From positions 1 to 34,679 of the forward strand of contig CAYGJD010000015.1 in the NCBI GenBank assembly GCA_964350315.1: a DNA stretch of 34,679 nucleotides, read 5' to 3'. This DNA comes from JAJZEO01 sp964350315 (lineage in GTDB: Bacteria; Chlamydiota; Chlamydiia; Chlamydiales; 2-12-FULL-49-11). The position numbers and the translations under genes are program-made. Shown one piece after another: positions 14,583-23,204 of this stretch (the first letter of the stretch is position 1; each line of letters starts with the position of its first letter). The notes below the pieces were generated by a model, which was not told the origin of the DNA, did no database searches, and saw only the letters and a program-made list of their open reading frames with translations.

Positions 14583-16970
14583 ATGAAAGCTCCCATATCT
14601 TGGTTGAAAAAGTATATCAACCTATCAAAAACCCCGGCTCAGCTCGCTGAAATTTTAACTTTGGCAGGCCTTGAAGTAGAAAAAATTGAACGAGAAACTT
14701 TCTCTTTTGAAGGCATTGTTATCGGAAAAATCACCGAAGTTAAGCAACATGGTGATGCTGAAAAACTCAAAATTGCAACCGTAACCGATGGAAAAAAAAG
14801 CTTTCAAGTCGTCTGTGGAGATACAACAATCGAAGAAGGGCTTGTAGTCGCATTTGCCAAAATCGGAGCAACCCTAACCCTTCCATCCGGAGAGACTCTC
14901 GAAATAAAAAAAGCAAACCTCCGTGGCATAGAATCTCAAGGTATGCTCTGTAGCGCCCTTGAACTTGGCATTTCAGAGGAATCTTCTCAAATTTATCGAC
15001 TTTTAAGTAATGCCCCACTTGGAAAAGACTTAGCAACATATTTATACGACCCCACATTTGACATTTGTCTAACTCCTAACTTAGGTTATTGCAGAAGCAT
15101 TTTTGGAATAGCAAGAGAGCTTGGAGCTCAACTAGATGAAGTTATAAACTTCCCGCTAGCCCAAGTTGAAGAAGACGTAGACAACCCAGCAAGCGCTCAG
15201 ATAAAAGTTTCAAATGAAGATCATGAAGGGTGTTATCAGTTCGCGTGCAGAGTGATTCGTGGCGTTGAAATCAAACAGAGCCCTGATTGGCTCAAAGACT
15301 GGCTTGAAAAATCAGGCCACTCTATCATCAATAACGTTGTTGATGTAACAAATTTTGTTATGGAAGAAACTGGCCAGCCACTTCACGCATTTGATGGCGA
15401 CAAACTTCCTCACAGACACATCATTGTACGAAGCGCAACAGATGGTGAAAAAATCACGACGCTAGATGGAGAAGAAAGAACGCTTACAGAAGGCACACTT
15501 CTAGTCTGCGACGAAGAAACTCCTATTGCTATTGCAGGCATTATGGGTGGAATGGAAAGTGGTATTTCAAGCAAAACAAATACAGTTATTTTAGAAGCTG
15601 CTCAGTTCAACCCCTCGCGCATCCGTCAAACAAGCAGAAAACTTGGATTAAGAAGTTCAGCTTCAGCAAGATTTGAAAACCAAATCGATGCCGCAGCTGT
15701 TCACTATGCACTTGATCGCGCAGCTCTCCTTATTCAAGAAGTTGCCGGCGGTCAAATTCTTAAAGGCACAGTTTCTCAATCTCCAAAGCCATACATGCCA
15801 CGATTCTTAACTGCCAGACTCTCACGAATCAACTCTTTGCTCGGCACTAAATTTAGTTTAAGTGAAGTTGAAGCATACCTTAATAGATTACACATCACAT
15901 GCTCCTTAGACGGTGAAGATTTATTCCAAATCAAAGCTCCAAGTTATAGAACAGACATCCAAACTGAAATCGATATTATTGAAGAAGTTGCTCGTGTTTT
16001 TGGTTTTAACAACATCGAGAGGAAACGCCCTCTACACGTAAATTCAAGCGTACCCCACCATCCGATCTATCTTCTAGAAAAAGAAGTTCGAAAAAGACTT
16101 GTTTCAAAAGGATTGCAAGAGTTTCTTACATGCAATTTGATCTCACCACAGATGTGTGATCTTGAATTAGAGAACGGAATGTTCCAAGCTGAATATATTC
16201 ATGTCATGCACGCCAAGTCTATTGACCAATCAATCCTAAGACCCTCTCTTTTACCAGGCCTTCTCTCCTCTATTAAGAGCAACCAGAATCACGGAAATTT
16301 TGATATCGCAGCTTTTGAAATTGGACGAATTCAATTTAAACAAGAAGACCGTTTTGACGAAAAGAGCGCATTAGGACTAGTTCTTTCAGGCAAAAGAACA
16401 ACCACGCATTGGGATTCAAAAACACAAGAAGCAGATTTTTATGATCTAAAAGGGATTGTTGAAGACTTAGCTTCACTGCTCCAACTTCCCAAGCTATATA
16501 TTACTGACAGCAAACTTCAAACTTTTCACCCAGGAAGACAGGCCGCATTAATCGTTGGCGAAGAAAGAATCGGAGTGATGGGAGAAGTCCACCCAAAATC
16601 AATTAACAAATTAGGCATTAAGGGACGCGTTCTTTTTTGTGAAATAGATCTTTTCCAAGTAGAAAAAATCAGAGCTAAAACCACATCATATAAAGAACTT
16701 CCACAATTCCCCTCTTCTGAACGTGATTTAACTATAACGATGAAAAAATCCCAGAGCCTGAAAAAAATATTCGAGCTTCTTGATCGAATAGAAATGCCCC
16801 TCTTAAAAAAATCAGAGCTCCTTGACATTTTTGAAAGTGAAAAAATTGGAATAGAAAATAAAAACGTATCTTTCCGATTTACTTACCGAAATGATGAAAA
16901 AACAATCGACTTAAATGAAGTCGAAAGTGCTCACGCCAAACTTGTAAAGCTCCTTGAGAAAACTATCTAA
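14583..16970 (+). CDS. pheT: Phenylalanine--tRNA ligase beta subunit
   Basis: Beta chain of the alpha2beta2 phenylalanyl-tRNA synthetase. The start is the ATG giving MKAPISWLKKYI, 795 residues, matching the usual beginning; the frame is open upstream to 14514 but those residues are not conserved. Domains in order are the EMAP/tRNA-binding domain (about 40-150, GIVIGKITEVKQH), B3/B4 (editing; about 210-390), B5 (about 405-475), the catalytic-like core, and the C-terminal ferredoxin-fold anticodon-binding domain (about 700-795, SSERDLTITM). pheS is not in the window. Immediately after the stop is an A/T-only hairpin (16971-16991) of doubtful terminator value. Confidence 0.96.
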   Translation: MKAPISWLKKYINLSKTPAQLAEILTLAGLEVEKIERETFSFEGIVIGKITEVKQHGDAEKLKIATVTDGKKSFQVVCGDTTIEEGLVVAFAKIGATLTLPSGETLEIKKANLRGIESQGMLCSALELGISEESSQIYRLLSNAPLGKDLATYLYDPTFDICLTPNLGYCRSIFGIARELGAQLDEVINFPLAQVEEDVDNPASAQIKVSNEDHEGCYQFACRVIRGVEIKQSPDWLKDWLEKSGHSIINNVVDVTNFVMEETGQPLHAFDGDKLPHRHIIVRSATDGEKITTLDGEERTLTEGTLLVCDEETPIAIAGIMGGMESGISSKTNTVILEAAQFNPSRIRQTSRKLGLRSSASARFENQIDAAAVHYALDRAALLIQEVAGGQILKGTVSQSPKPYMPRFLTARLSRINSLLGTKFSLSEVEAYLNRLHITCSLDGEDLFQIKAPSYRTDIQTEIDIIEEVARVFGFNNIERKRPLHVNSSVPHHPIYLLEKEVRKRLVSKGLQEFLTCNLISPQMCDLELENGMFQAEYIHVMHAKSIDQSILRPSLLPGLLSSIKSNQNHGNFDIAAFEIGRIQFKQEDRFDEKSALGLVLSGKRTTTHWDSKTQEADFYDLKGIVEDLASLLQLPKLYITDSKLQTFHPGRQAALIVGEERIGVMGEVHPKSINKLGIKGRVLFCEIDLFQVEKIRAKTTSYKELPQFPSSERDLTITMKKSQSLKKIFELLDRIEMPLLKKSELLDIFESEKIGIENKNVSFRFTYRNDEKTIDLNEVESAHAKLVKLLEKTI

Positions 16971-17056
16971 GTTTTTTTCATTGAAAAAAACGGTGCAATC
17001 AGCGATCTTTAGATCTAAATTACAGCTGGAACCGAAAAACCAACGAGGTTGCTTCC

Positions 17057-18043
17057 ATGAATAAACGCGCACTTACGCTTACATCAATTGTCGCAGTTGC
17101 ATTTACTTTATCATCATGCACTGAAGACCAAAAAAAACCAAAGAATGTTATTTCACAACGTTATATTCATAAATATGGATACGACGTTTCTCAAGACGAA
17201 TGGCAAACACAACAATATCCGGGACAAGTTTTGACTACCCTTCGCGACGGGAAGTCAACAACTGAGACGTATGAAGACGGACTCCTTCACGGCCCAAAAA
17301 CTCAAAGCTATCCTCACAGTCAAACTGTTCAAACTCTCGAACAATACGAAAGAGGACACTTGGTCAAACGAGTATCTTACAGCGTTCGAGGCGTTCCTGA
17401 AAAAGAAGAAGTTTTTAAAAGCGCATCCCATGTTCTTGTGACTAATTGGTATCCAAGCGGAAGCCCTAAATCAAAAGAAGAATTCAAAGATAGCGTTTTA
17501 ATTAACGGTTCATATTTCAATCTTTCTAATGAGACAGATTCAAGAATTGAGAACGGAACAGGCGAAAAAACTGTCCGCAATCAAACGGGTGATATGTTAG
17601 CACGTGAAGTATTCAACAACTATCAAGTTACTTATGTTGAAGGATACTACCCAAATAACACTCCAAGTAAAATGGTCTCATACGAAAATGGCAAAATCCA
17701 TGGCGAGTTAAAGCATTTCTCAATGACTGGCGAGCCTATCTATGTTGAACAATATAGAAAAGGACTTAAGCATGGAATGTGCACCTATTACCAAAATGGG
17801 TACAAGTATCTTGAGGTTCCATACTCAGAAGGCATGAAACTTGGTGTTGAAAAACACTACATTGATGGCGAAACCGTTGTTGAGGAAACTGAATATCTAG
17901 ATGGAATTAAGCATGGCCCGTCAATCATCTATTGCGATGGATCTGCAAAAACTACTTGGTATTTTGAAAATCAAAAAGTTTCAAGACCTAAGTACGAACA
18001 ACTTGTTTTGCGACATGAAATGATCATGACTGCGCAAAGATAG
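17057..18043 (+). CDS. YwqK/MORN-type repeat lipoprotein
   Basis: A 328-residue lipoprotein: signal peptide with lipobox LSSC, lipidated Cys21. The mature part is largely short repeats with the pattern 'YxxGxxHGxxxxY': YEDGLLHGPKTQ, YENGKIHGELKH, YRKGLKHGMCTY, YSEGMKLGVEKH and YLDGIKHGPSII. These resemble the YwqK 'antitoxin'/MORN-like family and the C-terminal repeats of the DUF115 protein at 7661-9742. No catalytic motif is seen. It occupies the CT476 position, directly after pheT. GAGG lies about nine bases before the ATG, and a strong terminator follows the gene. Confidence 0.85.
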   Translation: MNKRALTLTSIVAVAFTLSSCTEDQKKPKNVISQRYIHKYGYDVSQDEWQTQQYPGQVLTTLRDGKSTTETYEDGLLHGPKTQSYPHSQTVQTLEQYERGHLVKRVSYSVRGVPEKEEVFKSASHVLVTNWYPSGSPKSKEEFKDSVLINGSYFNLSNETDSRIENGTGEKTVRNQTGDMLAREVFNNYQVTYVEGYYPNNTPSKMVSYENGKIHGELKHFSMTGEPIYVEQYRKGLKHGMCTYYQNGYKYLEVPYSEGMKLGVEKHYIDGETVVEETEYLDGIKHGPSIIYCDGSAKTTWYFENQKVSRPKYEQLVLRHEMIMTAQR

Positions 18044-18089
18044 ATTAAATTGGATCAAGTCTTCTCTACAAAGACTGACCATAAAAGGT

Positions 18090-18132
18090 GACCCACCCCA
18101 TCAACACAATTGATTAGGGTGGGTCTTTTTTT
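18090..18132 (+). terminator. Rho-independent terminator after the repeat lipoprotein gene
   Basis: GACCCACCC (18090-18098) pairs with GGGTGGGTC (18117-18125); an inner ATCAA/ATTGAT pairing shortens the loop. A run of seven T follows at once. This is the clearest terminator in the window. Confidence 0.88.
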
Positions 18133-18220
18133 CTCTGCTAGGATTTATTTTCCCACCCAAAAGAACCTCCCTCTCTACCCTTTCTTTCACTAATTCGCAC
18201 ACACTAAAGCTCTTGAAGAT

Positions 18221-18236
18221 TTGGCACACATCTTGC
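18221..18236 (+). promoter_or_regulatory. Sigma54 (RpoN) -24/-12 promoter
   Basis: TTGGCACACATCTTGC keeps both invariant elements: GG at -25/-24 and GC at -13/-12 with exactly ten bases between them, inside TTGGCAC and TTGC. The start would be near 18248, in an otherwise empty 289-base intergenic region, 85 bases before the small coiled-coil gene. A sigma54 activator gene is present at 3403-4338. Confidence 0.8.
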
Positions 18237-18273
18237 TTTATGTATTTATACTATAAAAGAAAAATACCTAGTT

Positions 18274-18309
18274 TTGCCCGTAGGCACCTAATAAAATGTC
18301 TGCGGGCAA
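18274..18309 (+). promoter_or_regulatory. 5'-UTR hairpin before the coiled-coil gene
   Basis: A 13-bp stem (18274-18286 with 18297-18309, two G-U pairs, core TTGCCCG/CGGGCAA) with a 10-base loop. It is not followed by a T-run, so it does not look like an intrinsic terminator. It ends nine bases before the AAGGA ribosome-binding site (18318-18322), placing it to affect translation or message stability. Confidence 0.6.
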
Positions 18310-18332
18310 TAAATAATAAGGACGGCATATAA

Positions 18333-18539
18333 ATGAATAAAGAGAAATTAGAGCAAAAAATTGCTAAATTAGAGTCGCTTAACGATCAATTAACTGCTGA
18401 ATTCAACAACTTAAATTCAGTTCTCAAGAAGCTTGGTTTTGATGAAGGGATTAAAACCCTTAAAGAAGCTGCAACAGAAATGCTTCATAAAGAACCACCC
18501 GGGACCCTTGAAGACTACGATCAATCAAAAAACGATTAA
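18333..18539 (+). CDS. Small coiled-coil protein under sigma54 control
   Basis: A 68-residue hydrophilic protein without cysteine or membrane segment. Residues 4-35 form a clear heptad-type coiled coil rich in Leu, Lys, Glu and Asn; the second half is acidic (PPGTLEDYDQS). I do not recognise the family. AAGGA lies ten bases before the ATG. It has its own transcription unit: the preceding gene is closed by a terminator, and a sigma54 promoter plus hairpin precede it. The last four bases overlap the convergent trhO gene. A chaperone- or adaptor-like role is possible from size and coiled coil alone, but nothing shows it directly. Confidence 0.72.
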   Translation: MNKEKLEQKIAKLESLNDQLTAEFNNLNSVLKKLGFDEGIKTLKEAATEMLHKEPPGTLEDYDQSKND

Positions 18540-19498
18540 TCTTGCGTTAGAGCTCCATTAATATTTGCTTTTTCATCAAACGATAGCTTTCTGAAAGGCC
18601 TTGGATGATCTTGTCTATCATAGGGTCTAACTCGCCCATTTTCTAGACATTCATTACTACAACACCCTGATTTTTCCTCGCAGCAGCAAAGACAAGAAAG
18701 AAAGAGCTTATTACAGTCCATATTTGCGCAATTATAATATTTTGACGTTTTACAACTACAAGAATGGCAATTCCCAATGTCGTGATTCTTTAATTTTGCA
18801 ATATCCACAACTAAGCGATCGTCAAATACAAATAATTTTCCATGCCAAAGATCATTTCCCTCTTCCATACCATATCTAATGACGCCACCACTTAGTTGAT
18901 ATACTTCTTTAAAACCTTCTTTTTTCAATAAAGGTGAATAGTATTCACAACGTATGCCGCCTGTGCAATACATTAAAACTGTCGTTGTTTCAGGATTAAA
19001 TTTATCTTTAAGTGATTTAGCAAATTCTGGAAATTCTCTAAAAGAGTCTAAATCAGGTTTAATAGCCCCTTCGAAATATCCCACTTCAGATTCATAGTTA
19101 TTTCTTACATCAATGACAATCGTCTGACCATCTCTTTTTTCAATTTGTTTCTTCCATTCAGAGGGCGTTATATGCTCCCCTCTTTGTGAGAAATCAACAT
19201 CCACATCAATAGCACATAGTTGTTGTCTTTCCTTTACTGTTAATTTAGCAAAGGGATGCTCATGCCAATGATGCATTTTTACATCTGCTGAATCAAAAAA
19301 TGGGTCGCTCTTAAGAAATTCAAGATAAGCTTCGACATCTTCCTCTATAAGAGAAAGTTGAGCATTGATCCCCTCATGGGAGACATAAATGCGTCCACGA
19401 CTGTCCATTTTTTCAAGAAATGCTTTATGCTTCTTGATCACTTCGGTAGGATTTGTGATTTTTTCAATCACATAATAGGCTAATACACAAATTTTCAT
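18536..19498 (-). CDS. trhO: tRNA uridine(34) hydroxylase, rhodanese family (UPF0176)
   Basis: TrhO hydroxylates U34 of certain tRNAs on the way to 5-carboxymethoxyuridine-type modifications. The 320-residue protein has the family's N-terminal acylphosphatase-like domain (YVSHEGINAQLS), then a rhodanese domain (about 110-215) with the active-site loop YCTGGIRCE (Cys178). The C-terminal region (about 243-290) is rich in cysteines, a known feature of this family and probably a metal site. It corresponds to chlamydial YceA (CT627 by memory) and is divergent from rpsD, as I remember that locus. Confidence 0.92.
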   Translation of the reverse strand: MKICVLAYYVIEKITNPTEVIKKHKAFLEKMDSRGRIYVSHEGINAQLSLIEEDVEAYLEFLKSDPFFDSADVKMHHWHEHPFAKLTVKERQQLCAIDVDVDFSQRGEHITPSEWKKQIEKRDGQTIVIDVRNNYESEVGYFEGAIKPDLDSFREFPEFAKSLKDKFNPETTTVLMYCTGGIRCEYYSPLLKKEGFKEVYQLSGGVIRYGMEEGNDLWHGKLFVFDDRLVVDIAKLKNHDIGNCHSCSCKTSKYYNCANMDCNKLFLSCLCCCEEKSGCCSNECLENGRVRPYDRQDHPRPFRKLSFDEKANINGALTQD

Positions 19499-19572
19499 GC
19501 GGTCATTGTAGCTATTTTTGCATATCCAATCAAGTCTCCTGATAAAATAATTTGTGAAACTATTTTTAACAG

Positions 19573-19601
19573 TTGAGCTTAATCCACAACTGATCTATAT
19601 T
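19573..19601 (+). promoter_or_regulatory. Likely rpsD promoter
   Basis: TTGAGC (19573-19578) and TATATT (19596-19601) with a 17-base spacer. Initiation near 19608 gives a leader of about 36 bases before the rpsD ATG. Confidence 0.45.
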
Positions 19602-19643
19602 CTATGCTTTATTTAACTATTTTACATGGAGAATCGAGGACAT

Positions 19644-20264
19644 ATGGCTCGATATACAGGACCTAAAAACCGAATCGCAAGACGCTTTGGTGCAAACGTT
19701 TTTGGCAAAAGCAGAAATCCACTAGCTCACAAGCCAAATCCACCCGGCCAACACGGTGCCAGAAGAAGAAAGAAATCTGACTACGGTGTTCAGCTAGAAG
19801 AAAAGCAAAAGCTTAGAGCATGCTACGGAATGCTTGCGCACAAAAAACTTGTACGTTACTTCCGTGAAGCTGTGGATGAGAAAGGTAACACACAAGACAA
19901 CTTTATGCAAAAACTAGAGTGTCGACTTGATACGCTTGTTTTACGCTTAAAACTAGCTCTGTCACCTTTTCATGCTCAGCAGTTAATTTCTCATGGCCAC
20001 ATCGAAGTGAACGGAAAAAAAGTTGACATTCGTTCTTTTAGAGTTAAGCCAGGTATGACAATAGCTATTAGAGAAAAATCTAAGAGCAACGCATTTGTTA
20101 AGCAAGCGCTTGATAGATCTGCAGTCGATGTACCTGAATATTTAAGTCTTGACGGACCAAAGATGTCAGGAGAACTGATTGCTATGCCACACACTGACCA
20201 AATCCCATTGACAATGCCCGTCAATGTCGCGGTTGTTTGTGAATTCTTAGCACACACTAACTAA
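19644..20264 (+). CDS. rpsD: 30S ribosomal protein S4
   Basis: Primary 16S rRNA-binding protein of the small subunit; also important for decoding fidelity. The start is the ATG giving MARYTGPKNRIARRFG, the standard S4 N-terminus (206 residues); GAGGA lies just before it. An ATG at 19626 would add six residues and is less likely. The S4 RNA-binding domain (about 95-160) is clear: CRLDTLVLRLKLA and HIEVNGKKVDI. There is no N-terminal zinc knuckle, so this is the cysteine-free type. nfo follows after 24 bases, suggesting co-transcription. A regulatory leader binding S4 is not evident. Confidence 0.97.
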   Translation: MARYTGPKNRIARRFGANVFGKSRNPLAHKPNPPGQHGARRRKKSDYGVQLEEKQKLRACYGMLAHKKLVRYFREAVDEKGNTQDNFMQKLECRLDTLVLRLKLALSPFHAQQLISHGHIEVNGKKVDIRSFRVKPGMTIAIREKSKSNAFVKQALDRSAVDVPEYLSLDGPKMSGELIAMPHTDQIPLTMPVNVAVVCEFLAHTN

Positions 20265-20288
20265 GAACGAAAAGCTGGCCTTGTCAGG

Positions 20289-21167
20289 ATGACAGATCGA
20301 GAAAAAGAATTGCTCATTGGCGCACACACTTCTGCATCTGGAGGTGCTTACAAAGCACTTCTACATGGAAAGGAGATTGGAGCAACTGCAATTCAACTTT
20401 TCACTGCCAACCAAAAAACTTGGAATTCAAAACCAATTGATGACAAGGCTGTCGAACTTTGGGAAGAGACAAAGAAAAATAGCGGAATTTTAATGACCAT
20501 GAGTCATGACAGCTATTTGATTAACCTCGGATCCCCTAATCCAGAGACCCTTCAAAAAAGCAGAACCCTCTTTCGCGAAGAATTACTACGTTGTCAAATG
20601 CTAAAAATTGATTACCTGAATTTTCATCCGGGCGCTGCAACAACCGGAACTGTCGAAGAATGCCTCAATACAATCGTAGAAAGTTTACTTGAAATAGCCC
20701 CTTTAGCAAATAAAGGCCCAACACGCTTGTTAATTGAAACAACCGCAGGACAAGGAACAACTGTCGGTTGGAGTTTTGATGAAATCGGGTTTCTCATAAA
20801 AAGCACTCAAGCTAAATTGCCCATAGGCGTTTGCATGGACACCTGCCACTCATTTTGCGCTGGATATGACATTAGAACTAAAGATGGTTGGGAAAAAACT
20901 TTAGCAGAATTTGAAAAAAAAATCGGATTAAAACACCTTTATGCCCTTCATTTAAACGACTCAATGAAACCATTTGAGTCACGCCGTGACAGGCACGCCC
21001 CACTCGGAGAAGGTGAAATCGGAATTGAGTGTTTCAAGCAGATAATGACTAATCCAAAATTAAGAAATTTAATATTAATCTTAGAGACACCGCAACCAGA
21101 AAAATGGCCTGAAGAAATACAACTGCTCAGAAAATTTGCCCAGGAGAAACATCGTGCAAAAATGTGA
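20289..21167 (+). CDS. nfo: Endonuclease IV (AP endonuclease)
   Basis: Cuts DNA 5' of abasic sites in base excision repair, using three zinc ions in a TIM barrel. The 292-residue product shows the expected motifs in order: LIGAHTSASGGAYKAL, QLFTANQKTW, NFHPGA, IETTAGQGTTVG, GVCMDTCHSFCAGYDI and HLNDSMKPFESRRDRHAP, followed by LGEGEIG. Length and ligand positions are normal. It follows rpsD closely, and its final 14 bases overlap the start of asnS, so rpsD-nfo-asnS is probably one operon. Confidence 0.96.
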   Translation: MTDREKELLIGAHTSASGGAYKALLHGKEIGATAIQLFTANQKTWNSKPIDDKAVELWEETKKNSGILMTMSHDSYLINLGSPNPETLQKSRTLFREELLRCQMLKIDYLNFHPGAATTGTVEECLNTIVESLLEIAPLANKGPTRLLIETTAGQGTTVGWSFDEIGFLIKSTQAKLPIGVCMDTCHSFCAGYDIRTKDGWEKTLAEFEKKIGLKHLYALHLNDSMKPFESRRDRHAPLGEGEIGIECFKQIMTNPKLRNLILILETPQPEKWPEEIQLLRKFAQEKHRAKM

Positions 21168-22578
21168 CCCAAAAGAACAAAAGTTTACGCGCCCCCTCAG
21201 AACAAAAGCAATTAAAAATGACCGTTCCCTCCTTGGAAAAGAAGTAACAGTTAAAGGATGGGTCAGAACAATACGTAAACAAAAAACTTTTGCCTTTATG
21301 GAACTAAACGATGGATCACAACTATCAAACATTCAGGTAGTCATAGGGCAAACTTTAGAGAATTACGAATTGATTGTACAAAATGCAACAACAGGCGCTG
21401 CTGTTTCTGTGACAGGCATAGTTAAAGAAAGCCCTGGAGAAAAACAATCGGTAGAAATTGGAGCAACTGAGGTTGTTGTAATTGGCACTGCAGACCCTGA
21501 CTATCTTTTACAAAAAAAACGTCACTCACTTGAATTCTTACGTACAATTGCTCACCTACGTCCTCGCACAAACACATTCGGAGCTGTTACTAGAGTAAGA
21601 AATTCATTAGCCGCAGCAACTCACAACTTTTTCCAAGAAAGAGATTTTTCTTGGATCCACACCCCAATCATCACAGGATCTGACTGTGAAGGTCATGGTG
21701 AAATGTTTACTGTCACATCTCTTGATCTTGAAAAGATCCCAATGAACGATCAGAAACGAGTCGACTACACAAAAGACTTTTTCGGAAAAAAGGCCTTTCT
21801 AACAGTTTCCGGTCAGTTGAACGTTGAAGCATATGCTATGTCGATGAGAGACACCTATACATTTGGACCGACTTTTAGAGCGGAAAACTCAAACACATCA
21901 AGACATTTAGCCGAATTTTGGATGATAGAACCAGAAATTGCATTTGCAGACCTCAATGACAACATGAACCTTGCAGAAGACTATCTTTACTCTGTTCTAA
22001 ATCACGTCTTTGAAAACAACACCGAAGACTTAGAATTCTTCGATAATTTCGTTGAAAAGGGCTTGATCAGCAGACTGCAAAATGTTCTTAATTCATCTCC
22101 TGCTCGCATTTCTTATACAGAAGCTATCAACATCTTACTAGATTCTGGGAAAAAATTTGAATATCCTGTCTCTTGGGGAATCGATTTATCTTCAGAACAT
22201 GAACGATTTTTAACAGAACAACACTTTAAATCTCCCGTCTTTGTCTTTAACTACCCAAAATCAATTAAGCCATTTTATATGCGCGCTAATGACGATGGCA
22301 AGACTGTTGCAGCCATGGACTTACTTGTTCCTGTAACTGGCGAATTAATGGGCGGATCTGCTCGGGAAGAAAGACTCGATCTTCTAGAGAAGACTCTAAA
22401 AGACCAAGATTTTGACCTTAGCACCTACGGATGGTTCCTTGATCTTCGTAAATATGGAACAGCCCCTCATGCTGGATTTGGAGTAGGATTTGAACGTTTG
22501 ATTCAATATGCGACTGGAATGGAGAACATTAGAGACGTTATCCCATTTCCTCGCTATCCAGGTCATGCTGACTTCTAA
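21154..22578 (+). CDS. asnS: Asparagine--tRNA ligase
   Basis: Class IIb aminoacyl-tRNA synthetase. I set the start at the GTG at 21154 because AGGAG lies seven bases upstream; a TTG at 21136 would come before that site. The product is 474 residues. The N-terminal OB-fold (about 20-115, VKGWVRTIRKQKTFAFMEL) binds the anticodon. Motif 2 (GPTFRAENSNTSRHLAEFWMIEPE) and motif 3 (GFGVGFERLI) are intact. TFRAENS with the following sequence is typical of AsnRS rather than AspRS. It overlaps the nfo end by 14 bases and the convergent recX end by 41 bases. Chlamydiaceae, to my knowledge, instead form Asn-tRNA by transamidation. Confidence 0.93.
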   Translation: MQKCDPKEQKFTRPLRTKAIKNDRSLLGKEVTVKGWVRTIRKQKTFAFMELNDGSQLSNIQVVIGQTLENYELIVQNATTGAAVSVTGIVKESPGEKQSVEIGATEVVVIGTADPDYLLQKKRHSLEFLRTIAHLRPRTNTFGAVTRVRNSLAAATHNFFQERDFSWIHTPIITGSDCEGHGEMFTVTSLDLEKIPMNDQKRVDYTKDFFGKKAFLTVSGQLNVEAYAMSMRDTYTFGPTFRAENSNTSRHLAEFWMIEPEIAFADLNDNMNLAEDYLYSVLNHVFENNTEDLEFFDNFVEKGLISRLQNVLNSSPARISYTEAINILLDSGKKFEYPVSWGIDLSSEHERFLTEQHFKSPVFVFNYPKSIKPFYMRANDDGKTVAAMDLLVPVTGELMGGSAREERLDLLEKTLKDQDFDLSTYGWFLDLRKYGTAPHAGFGVGFERLIQYATGMENIRDVIPFPRYPGHADF

Positions 22579-23158
22579 GCATAGCTATACTTGCTATTTG
22601 ATAGGAAAAACCACGACTGACTAAAAAGCGTAAAGCCTTCACTTTTTTTGCTTGATCGATTTCACCCTTAAATTTCTTTTTTACAATTTCTATTGCTTTA
22701 CGCTCTTGTGTCTCAGAAGAATACTTCTCTCTGACCATATCAGCGACCTCTTCCCTCTGTAAACCAAGACGATATGCCAATTTCTCAACAATCACTCGCT
22801 CCCCCTTTCCCTTCGACACTTCAATTCTAATAATGGAGTTCATAAGCTCTTCTTCGCAAATATAACAAGAAGCCTTATCTAACACGTAAGCTATTGACTC
22901 TGAGGAGAACAATCTGCTGCTTAATTTTTTTTTGAGCTCATGATTTGAATATGATTGCCGCGAAAGAAGGTAAAGAAGGTAGGAATATGCAACTTTTTTC
23001 TCGAGAATTTCTATCTCTTGCTGTATATTGGTCATTTTACGGATTTGCGCTAAATGCCTTTTAAAGAGAATTTTATCGACTTTTTTAATGTATAGATCAC
23101 CCTGCCAGATATGCAAATGGCGTTGATTTTCTTCTGAAGGGTTAATTTTTACTTCCAT
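22538..23158 (-). CDS. recX: RecX-family regulatory protein
   Basis: RecX modulates RecA filaments. The 206-residue product (ATG at 23158) has three-helix RecX repeats: SYLLYLLSRQSYSNHELKKK, then EEELMNSIIRIEVSKGKGER with the characteristic S-KG-G, and the last repeat ALRFLVSRGFSYQIASIA. Identity is moderate and key positions are the helical pattern rather than catalytic residues. The frame is open up to 23233, but those codons would overlap the divergent gene at 23205 and encode a hydrophobic, unconserved stretch. No Shine-Dalgarno precedes the chosen ATG. The 3' end overlaps asnS by 41 bases. Confidence 0.78.
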   Translation of the reverse strand: MEVKINPSEENQRHLHIWQGDLYIKKVDKILFKRHLAQIRKMTNIQQEIEILEKKVAYSYLLYLLSRQSYSNHELKKKLSSRLFSSESIAYVLDKASCYICEEELMNSIIRIEVSKGKGERVIVEKLAYRLGLQREEVADMVREKYSSETQERKAIEIVKKKFKGEIDQAKKVKALRFLVSRGFSYQIASIAMLRSQHDLDSEEMG

Positions 23159-23204
23159 ACAAATGCAAATCAAATAATGATATAAGTACAAGGTAACATA
23201 GAAT

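Noticed and set aside
14767..15057. Open frame of 96 codons on the minus strand inside pheT
   Set aside because: It lies entirely within a well-conserved part of pheT, has no family resemblance and reads like antisense coding sequence.
16971..16991. GTTTTTTTC-ATT-GAAAAAAAC hairpin right after pheT as a terminator
   Set aside because: The stem is almost pure A-T, so weak, and no T-run follows; it may still form but I would not call termination.
20948..21332. Overlapping minus-strand frames across the nfo/asnS junction
   Set aside because: Both strands cannot be constrained at once here, and nfo and asnS motifs are intact; the frames show no domain.
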